Notes under the pieces: model-generated | Told to the model about the DNA's origin: nothing | The model's database searches: none | Seen by the model: only the letters and a program-made list of their open reading frames with translations | Position numbers and translations under genes: made by a program | Part shown: positions 8,684-16,081 of the stretch, in pieces | Layout: every line of letters starts with the position of its first letter | Position numbering within the stretch: the stretch's first letter is position 1 | NCBI RefSeq assembly: GCF_001277255.1 | Contig: NZ_CP012264.1 | Coordinates: forward strand, 3,100,001 to 3,164,000 | Length of the DNA stretch: 64,000 nucleotides | From: Cronobacter condimenti 1330 | GTDB taxonomy: Bacteria > Pseudomonadota > Gammaproteobacteria > Enterobacterales > Enterobacteriaceae | Direction: 5' to 3'

Positions 8684-8711
8684 AAAAAAGGCGCCATGCG
8701 GCGCCTTTTTT
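8684..8711. terminator. Bidirectional terminator between ypdB and glk
   Basis: AAAAAAGGCGCC and GGCGCCTTTTTT flank a 4-base loop, usable in both directions by the convergent ypdB and glk. Confidence 0.92.
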
Positions 8712-8712
8712 G

Positions 8713-9678
8713 TCAGAGGATTTGCCCCAGCGTCTGGCGCAGATGCGCGCCGGCGCCAAGCAGCCCTGGCTGGTCGTGTACGATAAGATAGACCGGGATA
8801 TCCTGGACATACGCTTTAAAACGGCCTTTGTCTTCAAACCCACCGCGAAAACCGCTCGCAGTAAAGAAATCCAGGAAGCGTGGCACGATACCGCCTGCGA
8901 TATACACGCCGCCAAAAGTGCCGAGCGTCAGCGCCAGGTTGCCGCCAAAACGGCCCATAATGACGCAAAAGAGCGACAGCGCGCGGCGGCAGTCGGTGCA
9001 GCTATCATCCAGCGCGCGTTCGGTAATATCTTTCGGGCGCAGGTTCTCCGGCAGACGGCCATCGGCTTTAACAATTGCGCGATAGAGGTTCACAAGCCCC
9101 GGCCCTGAGAGTACACGCTCAGCAGAGACATGCCCCACTTCGGCGCGCAACTGATCAAGGATAATCGCCTCTTCTTCGCTGTTCGGTGCGAAATCGACAT
9201 GACCCCCTTCGCCCGGCAGGCTTACCCAGCGCTTATCAACATGCACCAGATGCGCGACGCCAAGGCCGGTTCCCGCGCCGTAAACGGCGATCGGTTTATT
9301 CGGTTGCGCCTCGCCGCCGCCGAACTGGATCAGGTGTTCGGTTTTCAGCATCGGGATCGCCATCGAAACCGCGGTAAAATCGTTAATAATTTCCAGATGC
9401 GCAAAGCCGAGGTTCTTTTTCATTTCGGCAATGGAAAACGCCCAGACGTGGTTGGTCATTGCCACCCAGTCGCCGGTAATCGGACAGGCAATGGCGATAC
9501 AGCCATCCGTGACCGTGGCGTTATGTTCATCCAGATATACCCGCACCACCGCTTCCAGGCTCGGATAATCAAGGCCGGAATAGGTTTTCGCCTTGAGTAT
9601 TTCGCCACTGTCTACGTCGCACAGCGCTAAGCGTGCGTTGGTGCCGCCCACGTCTCCCACCAAAGCATATTTGGTCAT
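8713..9678 (-). CDS. glk: Glucokinase
   Basis: Cytoplasmic ATP:glucose 6-phosphotransferase of 321 aa (E. coli Glk 321). The glycine-rich ATP loop GDVGGTNARLAL is at residues 8-19, the glucose-binding segment INDFTAVSMAIP lies near residue 100, and CGAGTGLGVA-type text (YGAGTGLGVAHL) near 135, with GEGGHVDFAP around 157. It phosphorylates free intracellular glucose, complementing the PTS route encoded by ptsHI-crr further right. The ATG at 9678 gives MTKYALVGDVGG, as in E. coli. It is convergent with ypdB and shares the bidirectional terminator. Confidence 0.97.
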   Translation of the reverse strand: MTKYALVGDVGGTNARLALCDVDSGEILKAKTYSGLDYPSLEAVVRVYLDEHNATVTDGCIAIACPITGDWVAMTNHVWAFSIAEMKKNLGFAHLEIINDFTAVSMAIPMLKTEHLIQFGGGEAQPNKPIAVYGAGTGLGVAHLVHVDKRWVSLPGEGGHVDFAPNSEEEAIILDQLRAEVGHVSAERVLSGPGLVNLYRAIVKADGRLPENLRPKDITERALDDSCTDCRRALSLFCVIMGRFGGNLALTLGTFGGVYIAGGIVPRFLDFFTASGFRGGFEDKGRFKAYVQDIPVYLIVHDQPGLLGAGAHLRQTLGQIL

Positions 9679-9831
9679 TCTGTTGCTGCTCCGCTCAATT
9701 CAAAATAATCTCGGCACACTCTAAATTCACGGCGCCTGAACAACAATGACCATAGCATAAGTGCCCCGGGTTTAGAGACTTACATCACAGATAACCGTGC
9801 ACGTTTCAGCATCTTCTGTACTTTCAGCCGG

Positions 9832-11499
9832 TTAATCCTCCTTCGCGCCGTTGCGTGCCTCCAGCGCCCGGCTAACGGCATCAAGCAGCGGCGGCACGTC
9901 TTCCTTCGGCAGCATCACTTCAATGAGCGACAGCCGTTCAGGGCGCGCCAGCCTGGCGAATACCTCGTGAAGCTGCGCGGTGTCGCTCACTCGCCAGCTC
10001 TGCGCCTGCCGGTCAGCGTTCAGCGCATGCGGCAGTTGCGTCCACTGCCACGGCGCGATGTCGTTATAGCGTTGCGTCGCGCCGTGAATGGCGCGCTCCA
10101 CCGTATAGCCATCATTATTAAGCACGATGACCACCGGTGCCTGGCCGTCGCGCAGCATCGAGCCGAGTTCCTGAATGGAGAGCTGTGCGGCGCCGTCCCC
10201 GGTGATGAGTATCACGCGGCGGTTCGCACAGGCAGTCTGCGCGCCAAACGCCGCAGGTAACGCGTAGCCAATCGACCCCCAAAGCGGCTGCACCAGAAAA
10301 TCACATCCGGCGGGCAGGCGCAGCGCGGCGGCCCCAAAGGCGGCGGTACCCTGATCGACTGCCAGAATATCGCCGGGTTGCAGAAACTCCTCAATCAGCG
10401 GCCAGAAGTTATTCTGGTTGAGCGCACCGGTAGCAGGTGGCGTGACGGCTTTCGGCACGATGTCCGGCGGCGCGAGGCGCGCGCTGTGGCGTTTCGTGAT
10501 GTCATGCAAGATGGCGACTGCCTGATCCATCGCAATGCCGCTAAACCAGCGATCGCCCACCCGCGTCGCCCAGGGCTGTACGTCGATCGTTTGATCGCGC
10601 GTCAGGCGCTGGGTAAACCCGGCAGTGATAGTGTCGGAGAACTGGACGCCGACGCAAATCACCAAATCGGCCTCTTCTATCGCCCGACAAACTGCCGGGT
10701 CGCTCGCCGCACCGCTGTAGGTGCCGGTAAAACCAGGTTTGGTTTCATCCAGCACCCCTTTGCCCATCAGCAACGAACTGTGCGGCATGGGCGTGTCATC
10801 CATCCACTGATGTAGCGCTTTTTGTACGCCGAAGCGCTGCGCCAGAAAATCTGCCAGCAGCGCCACGCGCCCGGCGCTGGCAAATCGCGCCTGCGCCGCC
10901 TCACGAAACGCCGCAAGCCGGGCGTCATCCCCTTGGGGGCAAGGCACAGTGAGAACGTTTACAGGTGCTGTGGCAGGCGCGCTTGCCACATCTGTAGGCA
11001 GCACGAGGTACCCGGGACGACGAGTGCGCAGCATCTCAGCCATGACGCGATCGATTTCGCTGCAGGCATTGGCGGGCGTCAGCCATCCCTGCGCGGCCGT
11101 GACCTCTTTAGCGATACGCATAAAATGGTGAAAATCACCGTCGCCCAGCGTGTGGTGCAGCACTTCACCCTTACGCTGCGCCGACTGGCAAGGTGCGCCA
11201 ACGACATGTAACACCGGCACCGCTTCGGCGTAGCTCCCCGCAATAGCATTGAGGGCGCTGAGTTCCCCGACGCCGTACGTCGTGAGCAACGCCCCGATAC
11301 CGGTGCAGCGGGCATAACCGTCTGCAGCATAGGCGGCGTTAAGTTCATTGGCGCAGCCGACCCACGTGATGCCCGGGTGTGCGATAACGCTATCGAGAAA
11401 CAGCAGATTGTAATCTCCGGGAACGCCAAACAGGTGTTTAACGCCACATCCCGCCAGACGGTCCAGCAGATAATCGGCAATACAGTAGTGGTCTGGCAT
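9832..11499 (-). CDS. ipdC: Indolepyruvate decarboxylase
   Basis: This 555-aa thiamine-diphosphate decarboxylase converts indole-3-pyruvate to indole-3-acetaldehyde, the key step in indoleacetate formation, and may also act on phenylpyruvate. Sequence pattern and length match Enterobacter IpdC: N-terminal TPP glutamate in CANELNAAYAADGYAR, the HHTLGDGDFHHF active-site histidines near 110, and the cofactor motif GDGAAQLSIQELGSMLRDG...LNNDGYTVE. The start at 11499 (MPDHYCIADYLL) has AAGGA 8 bases upstream; the ATG nine bases earlier has its AAAGG directly abutting and is less likely. A tyrosine or tryptophan regulator (TyrR) controls this gene in Enterobacter; no TyrR box was assigned here. Confidence 0.93.
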   Translation of the reverse strand: MPDHYCIADYLLDRLAGCGVKHLFGVPGDYNLLFLDSVIAHPGITWVGCANELNAAYAADGYARCTGIGALLTTYGVGELSALNAIAGSYAEAVPVLHVVGAPCQSAQRKGEVLHHTLGDGDFHHFMRIAKEVTAAQGWLTPANACSEIDRVMAEMLRTRRPGYLVLPTDVASAPATAPVNVLTVPCPQGDDARLAAFREAAQARFASAGRVALLADFLAQRFGVQKALHQWMDDTPMPHSSLLMGKGVLDETKPGFTGTYSGAASDPAVCRAIEEADLVICVGVQFSDTITAGFTQRLTRDQTIDVQPWATRVGDRWFSGIAMDQAVAILHDITKRHSARLAPPDIVPKAVTPPATGALNQNNFWPLIEEFLQPGDILAVDQGTAAFGAAALRLPAGCDFLVQPLWGSIGYALPAAFGAQTACANRRVILITGDGAAQLSIQELGSMLRDGQAPVVIVLNNDGYTVERAIHGATQRYNDIAPWQWTQLPHALNADRQAQSWRVSDTAQLHEVFARLARPERLSLIEVMLPKEDVPPLLDAVSRALEARNGAKED

Positions 11500-11719
11500 A
11501 TTCGCCATCCTTTTTCAGGAGCCTGTAATGAGTATTAAGGAAGTGTGATCCCTGTCCAGGATGCGGCAGCAAAAAACGGTGGCAAGCAAGATTTACGCAC
11601 TTGAGCGGTGTAGGCTGACCGCTTTCGCATTTTGTGTAACCGTATACACTTGCGGTATCGCTTTATGGCCCGACCCGATCCCCCAACAGTGCAGCAACCA
11701 CTTACAGAGGTGAATAAGC

Positions 11720-12709
11720 ATGGTTTATCAGGCAGATCCTGCTCGCTACGCCACCATGGAATATCGCCGTTGCGGACGCAGCGGTTTAAAACTTCCCGCA
11801 ATTTCGCTGGGCCTGTGGCATAACTTCGGCGATGCCACGCTGGTTGAAACCAGCCGCCAGCTGTTACGCCGGTCGTTCGATCTCGGCATCACGCATTTTG
11901 ATCTCGCCAATAATTACGGACCGCCGCCGGGGGCTGCCGAAAGCCATTTCGGGCGCATTCTGAAAGAAGATTTTCTGCCCTATCGCGACGAGCTGATTAT
12001 CTCCACCAAAGCGGGTTATACGATGTGGGACGGCCCTTACGGTGACTGGGGATCGCGCAAGTATTTGATTTCGAGCCTCGATCAGAGCCTAAAGCGCATG
12101 GGGCTTGAGTATGTTGATATTTTTTATCACCACCGTCCGGACCCGGAGACGCCGCTTGAAGAAACCATGCGGGCGCTCGACCACGTGGTGCGTCAGGGCA
12201 AAGCGTTGTACGCAGGCATTTCGAACTACCCGGCAGACCGCGCCCGCGAGGCGATTGCTCTGCTGGAGCAGCTCGGTACGCCATGTCTTATCCACCAGCC
12301 GAAATATTCCATGTTTGAGCGCTGGGTTGAGGACGGCCTGCTGGATTTGCTGCAGGAAAAAGGCGTGGGCAGCATCGCGTTTTCACCCCTCGCGGGCGGC
12401 CAGTTGACCGATCGCTACCTGAACGGTATTCCGCCAGACTCGCGCGCCGCCAGCGGCAGCCGTTTTTTAAACCCCGACCAGATAACCGATGAAAAACGGG
12501 AGAAAGTGCGCAAGCTCAATGAGATAGCCATGCAGCGCGGGCAAAAGCTTTCGCAGATGGCGCTTGCGTGGGTGTTGCGCGATGAAAAAGTGACCTCGGT
12601 GCTGATTGGCGCAAGCAAGACCACCCAGATTGACGACGCTGTTGGAATGCTGGCGAAACGGGACTTCTCAGCCCAGGAGCGCGAAGCTATCGAAGCCATT
12701 CTGGCATAG
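11720..12709 (+). CDS. Aldo-keto reductase, YghZ-like (AKR14)
   Basis: This 329-aa TIM-barrel NADPH-dependent aldo-keto reductase resembles E. coli YghZ/GpmA-type L-glyceraldehyde 3-phosphate reductase (346 aa). Family text includes SLGLWHNFGDA, ITHFDLANNYGPPPGAAE (catalytic Asp and Tyr), STKAGYTMWDGPYGDWGSRKYL (catalytic Lys), HRPDPETPLEET and the cofactor segment TSVLIGASKTTQ. YghZ reduces L-glyceraldehyde 3-phosphate and detoxifies methylglyoxal. The C-terminus is about 15 residues shorter than YghZ, so this could be a subfamily with another aldehyde substrate. The start follows AGAGGTGAATAAGC. Confidence 0.85.
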   Translation: MVYQADPARYATMEYRRCGRSGLKLPAISLGLWHNFGDATLVETSRQLLRRSFDLGITHFDLANNYGPPPGAAESHFGRILKEDFLPYRDELIISTKAGYTMWDGPYGDWGSRKYLISSLDQSLKRMGLEYVDIFYHHRPDPETPLEETMRALDHVVRQGKALYAGISNYPADRAREAIALLEQLGTPCLIHQPKYSMFERWVEDGLLDLLQEKGVGSIAFSPLAGGQLTDRYLNGIPPDSRAASGSRFLNPDQITDEKREKVRKLNEIAMQRGQKLSQMALAWVLRDEKVTSVLIGASKTTQIDDAVGMLAKRDFSAQEREAIEAILA

Positions 12710-12845
12710 CGCAAGAAGCGCCGCTGCTTTAGCAAAAAGTGCGGTCATACCTGATTTCAGAGTCGGAGCGATGCTGCAGGGATTTACACATCCGTAATAT
12801 TACTGCAACAGGCCACCAACGGCCCCGATCGTGAAGGAGATAAGT

Positions 12846-13202
12846 ATGTTCAGGTCACTGATTCTTGCAGCGGCGTTACTTGCGGGTACGGCTCCGCTTG
12901 TCGCCAGCGCCGGCGAAATCACCCTGTTGCCATCCATCAAATTACAAATTGGCGATCGCGACAATTACGGTAACTACTGGGACGGCGGGCGCTGGCGCGA
13001 CCGCGACTACTGGCGCAATCATTATGAATGGCGTGGCGACCGCTGGTGGCGCCATGACAATGGCCGTCATCGCGGCTGGGATAAACATCGCGGCTGGGAC
13101 GACCGTCGGGCGTATGAACGTGGCTATCGCGAAGGCTGGAACGATCGCGACGACCGTCGCGGGTGGGGTAAACATGGTCACGGGCACGGTCATCATCACT
13201 AA
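12846..13202 (+). CDS. ypeC: YpeC, exported DUF2502 protein with Arg/Trp/Asp/His-rich tail
   Basis: This 118-aa protein is the counterpart of E. coli YpeC, which also lies beside mntH. A signal peptide covers about residues 1-22 (MFRSLILAAALLAGTAPLVASA, cut likely after ASA). The conserved segment EITLLPSIKLQIGDRDNYGNYWDGG follows, then a low-complexity region of R, W, D, H, G repeats ending in HGHGHGHHH. The start at 12846 has a perfect AAGGAGA site 6 bases upstream; an earlier in-frame ATG at 12831 lacks one. It is periplasmic by prediction. Function is unknown; the histidine tail could bind divalent metal, which is inference. Confidence 0.9.
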   Translation: MFRSLILAAALLAGTAPLVASAGEITLLPSIKLQIGDRDNYGNYWDGGRWRDRDYWRNHYEWRGDRWWRHDNGRHRGWDKHRGWDDRRAYERGYREGWNDRDDRRGWGKHGHGHGHHH

Positions 13203-13222
13203 GTAACCTACCCCAAAACGAG

Positions 13223-13251
13223 AAAAGGCAGGCTTTGCGCCTGCCTTTTTT
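13223..13251. terminator. Terminator between ypeC and mntH
   Basis: AAAAGGCAGG and CCTGCCTTTT pair around a short loop, with T run extending right. It can serve both convergent genes. Confidence 0.88.
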
Positions 13252-13257
13252 ACATCC

Positions 13258-14496
13258 TTATAGCCCAAGTGCTGTACCGACCAGCAGCCAGATATTGAGC
13301 GCCACCACCAGCACCACAATCGCCCAGCCAGTACGTTTTACCCATGGTGTGTTGACCAGTTCGCCCATCAGCGTTTTATTGCTGGTAAAGAACAGCAGCG
13401 GAACCAGCGCAAGCGCAATACCAAAGCTCAGCAATACCTGACTCATTACCAGAATGCGCGTCGGATCGAGCCCCATCAGGATAACGATAAACGAAGGCGC
13501 CATAGTGACCGAGCGGCGCACCCAAAGCGGAATGCTGAAGCGAACAAACCCTTGCATCACTACCTGGCCTGCCAGCGTCCCAACAACCGTCGAGGAGAGC
13601 CCGGCGGCGACCAGACTCAGGCCGAAAATTGTCGCCGCGGCATGGCTTAATAACGGTTCAAGCGTCAGATAAGCCTGATCCAGCTCGGCCACTTTGGTGT
13701 GCCCGCTGAAGTGAAATGCCGCCGCCGCCGTCGCCATCATCGCCAGATTCACAAAACCCGCGATGGTCATGGCGATAGCCACATCCCACTTAGTGGCGGA
13801 GTAGCGTTCTTTGCGCGAACCGTCATGCAGATTCTGCGTCAGAGAGGAGTGCAGGTAGATAACGTGCGGCATGATGGTGGCACCCAATACCCCCGCGGCC
13901 AGGAAGACAGCCTCAGAGGTGGGCAGACTCGGGATTAACATCCCCTTACCAAGCGCGGCAAGTTTCGGCTGCGAGAAAAATAGCTCAACGATATAGGCCG
14001 CTGCCACAAACAGCAGTAGCCCGCCTATCACTTTCTCAAGCGGTTTCTGCCCGCGTTTTTGCAGCATCAGGATCAAAAACGTGGCAATGCCCGTCAGTAC
14101 CGCGCCCTGCAACAGTGAAACGCCAAGGATCAGCTTAAAGCCTATCGCGGCGCCAATGAATTCCGCGAGATCGGTCGCCATCGCGATGATCTCCGCCTGA
14201 ACCCAATAAAACCAGACTACCGGACGTGGATAGTGATCGCGGATCTGCTCAGCGAGGTTTTTGCCTGTGGCGATGCCAAGCTTTGCGGAAAGCACCTGAA
14301 TAAGCATCGCCATCAGGTTGGCCCAGACCACCACCCACAGCAATTGATAGCCGAAGCTGGCCCCGGCCTGAATATTGGTAGCGAAATTACCTGGATCGAT
14401 ATAGCCAATGGCAGCGATGAAAGCTGGCCCCATAAGTGCCAGTCTTAACTTCCGCGCTGTACGGCCACGACTTTGCTCAACGCGACTGTGGTTCAT
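13258..14496 (-). CDS. mntH: Manganese/proton symporter MntH (Nramp)
   Basis: This 412-aa inner-membrane Nramp transporter imports Mn2+ (and Fe2+) with protons. About 11 membrane helices are visible. Helix 1 carries the metal-binding DPGNFATN (near residue 34) and helix 6 carries MPHVIYLHSS (near 210), the two signature motifs of the family. Length equals E. coli MntH (412). Upstream bases carry a MntR-type inverted repeat and a Fur box, so expression should fall with Mn2+ and Fe2+. No anomalies are seen. Confidence 0.97.
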   Translation of the reverse strand: MNHSRVEQSRGRTARKLRLALMGPAFIAAIGYIDPGNFATNIQAGASFGYQLLWVVVWANLMAMLIQVLSAKLGIATGKNLAEQIRDHYPRPVVWFYWVQAEIIAMATDLAEFIGAAIGFKLILGVSLLQGAVLTGIATFLILMLQKRGQKPLEKVIGGLLLFVAAAYIVELFFSQPKLAALGKGMLIPSLPTSEAVFLAAGVLGATIMPHVIYLHSSLTQNLHDGSRKERYSATKWDVAIAMTIAGFVNLAMMATAAAAFHFSGHTKVAELDQAYLTLEPLLSHAAATIFGLSLVAAGLSSTVVGTLAGQVVMQGFVRFSIPLWVRRSVTMAPSFIVILMGLDPTRILVMSQVLLSFGIALALVPLLFFTSNKTLMGELVNTPWVKRTGWAIVVLVVALNIWLLVGTALGL

Positions 14497-14508
14497 TCTC
14501 TGCCCCTG

Positions 14509-14530
14509 AAATATAGCCTTTGCTATATTT
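14509..14530. promoter_or_regulatory. MntR operator upstream of mntH
   Basis: The near-perfect inverted repeat AAATATAGC CTTT GCTATATTT lies 13-34 bases before the mntH start. It closely resembles the E. coli MntR box AACATAGC...GCTATGTT in the same place. Mn2+-loaded MntR would bind here and repress mntH. Confidence 0.88.
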
Positions 14531-14538
14531 CATGCTAT

Positions 14539-14557
14539 CAAAATGAGAATGATTATC
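14539..14557. promoter_or_regulatory. Fur box upstream of mntH
   Basis: Read on the minus strand this is GATAATCATTCTCATTTTG, which matches most of the 19-bp Fur consensus GATAATGATAATCATTATC. It lies next to the MntR operator, as in E. coli, where Fur also represses mntH. Confidence 0.8.
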
Positions 14558-14721
14558 AAGTTCATTAGACCGGACAATCCTGATGGCTCTGATAGCTGAA
14601 ATCAATAGCAGGCGGGTTAAGGTCGAGGAATACGCGGGAAACACTATCGCATGCACCCATGTATGTTAAAAGTGTAGCAGCAAAAGATAACCTTTCACTG
14701 CTTTACGCAACATAACATTTT

Positions 14722-14771
14722 TGTATGTTTGATCACTCTTTTAGCGTTTGGTCACATGACGTGACTATAGT
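14722..14771 (+). promoter_or_regulatory. Candidate CRP site and promoter for nupC
   Basis: TGTATGTTTGATCACT at 14722-14737 has the TGTGA-N6-TCACA layout with 7 of 10 half-site bases, and a TATAGT -10-like hexamer sits at 14766-14771. E. coli nupC is CRP-activated and CytR-repressed, so a CRP site is expected here. A second TCACA/GTGAC-rich patch (14751-14765) may be the other CRP half or CytR region. Confidence 0.4.
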
Positions 14772-14851
14772 GTGTTGCAGATCTCGTTTTCTAAATGGTT
14801 GTTGCATAGAATGTGCACGGAAATTAAACCTGCCTCATGTTTGGAGCAAAT

Positions 14852-16036
14852 ATGTCCCGCATTCTTCATTTCGTTTTGGCGCTCGCCGTTGTAGCGCTCC
14901 TTGCGATGCTCGTCAGTAGCAACCGCAAACAAATTCGCATTCGTTTCGTCATACAGCTTTTAATTATTGAAGTCTTGCTCGCTTATTTCTTCTTAACTTC
15001 CGATGTGGGCCTGGGTTTTGTGAAGGGCTTTTCCGAGATGTTTGAGAAACTGCTGGGTTTCGCGAACGAAGGGACGAACTTCGTGTTCGGTAAAATGAAC
15101 GATGAAGGCCTGGCTTTCTTCTTCCTGAGAGTGCTCTGCCCTATCGTCTTTATCTCTGCGTTGATCGGTATTTTGCAACATATTCGCGTACTGCCCATTG
15201 TTATCCGCGCTATCGGTACCGTGCTTTCTAAAGTCAACGGTATGGGCAAGCTTGAATCCTTCAACGCGGTAAGCTCGCTGATTCTGGGACAATCAGAAAA
15301 CTTTATCGCCTATAAGGATATTCTGGGCAAAATGTCGCGCAACCGCATGTACACCATGGCCGCAACCGCCATGTCTACGGTGTCCATGTCGATCGTTGGC
15401 GCGTATATGACCATGCTTCAACCCAAATATGTAGTGGCAGCGCTCGTCCTGAACATGTTCAGTACCTTCATCGTGCTTTCTCTTATCAACCCATACCGCG
15501 TTGAAAATGAAGAAGATCTGCAGATGTCCAATCTGCACGAAGGTCAGAGCTTCTTTGAAATGCTGGGCGAGTACATTCTGGCTGGTTTCAAAGTCGCCAT
15601 TATCGTCGCGGCAATGCTGATTGGCTTTATCGCGCTGATCTCCGGCCTGAATGCGCTGTTTGCTGCCGTCCTTGGCATCTCTTTCCAGGGCATTCTTGGT
15701 TATATTTTCTACCCGGTAGCCTGGGTGATGGGCGTTCCGGCAAGCGAAGCGCTGCAGGTCGGCAGTATTATGGCGACCAAGCTGGTGTCTAACGAATTCG
15801 TTGCGATGATGGATCTGCAGAAACTGGCGGGCACTATTTCTCCGCGTGCGGAAGGTATTCTGTCAGTGTTCCTGGTTTCCTTCGCGAACTTCTCATCTAT
15901 CGGCATCATCGCGGGTGCGATTAAAGGCCTCAATGAAGAACAGGGTAACGTGGTTTCCCGCTTCGGCCTGAAACTGGTTTACGGCTCAACGCTTGTGAGT
16001 ATTCTCTCTGCGTCTATCGCCGCACTCGTGCTGTAA
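14852..16036 (+). CDS. nupC: Nucleoside/proton symporter NupC
   Basis: NupC is a 394-aa concentrative nucleoside transporter of the inner membrane that imports pyrimidine nucleosides and adenosine with protons. The sequence parallels E. coli NupC throughout (400 aa): DVGLGFVKGFSEMFEKLLGFANEGTNFVFG, GILQHIRVLPIVIRAIG, SSLILGQSENFIAYKDILGKMSRNRMYTMAATAMSTVS and LVSNEFVAMMDLQKL. A short gap relative to E. coli occurs near residue 285. The start at 14852 has GGAG 8 bases upstream and matches the family MxRxLHFVLAL; the earlier frame start at 14837 lacks a site. Confidence 0.96.
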   Translation: MSRILHFVLALAVVALLAMLVSSNRKQIRIRFVIQLLIIEVLLAYFFLTSDVGLGFVKGFSEMFEKLLGFANEGTNFVFGKMNDEGLAFFFLRVLCPIVFISALIGILQHIRVLPIVIRAIGTVLSKVNGMGKLESFNAVSSLILGQSENFIAYKDILGKMSRNRMYTMAATAMSTVSMSIVGAYMTMLQPKYVVAALVLNMFSTFIVLSLINPYRVENEEDLQMSNLHEGQSFFEMLGEYILAGFKVAIIVAAMLIGFIALISGLNALFAAVLGISFQGILGYIFYPVAWVMGVPASEALQVGSIMATKLVSNEFVAMMDLQKLAGTISPRAEGILSVFLVSFANFSSIGIIAGAIKGLNEEQGNVVSRFGLKLVYGSTLVSILSASIAALVL

Positions 16037-16052
16037 TCCTCTGCTGTTAATG

Positions 16053-16081
16053 AAAACCGGAGCCTGTGCTCCGGTTTTTTT
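16053..16081. terminator. Terminator between nupC and pdeA
   Basis: AAAACCGGAGC and GCTCCGGTTTT with a CTGT loop and T run. It is placed between convergent genes and may act both ways. Confidence 0.9.
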
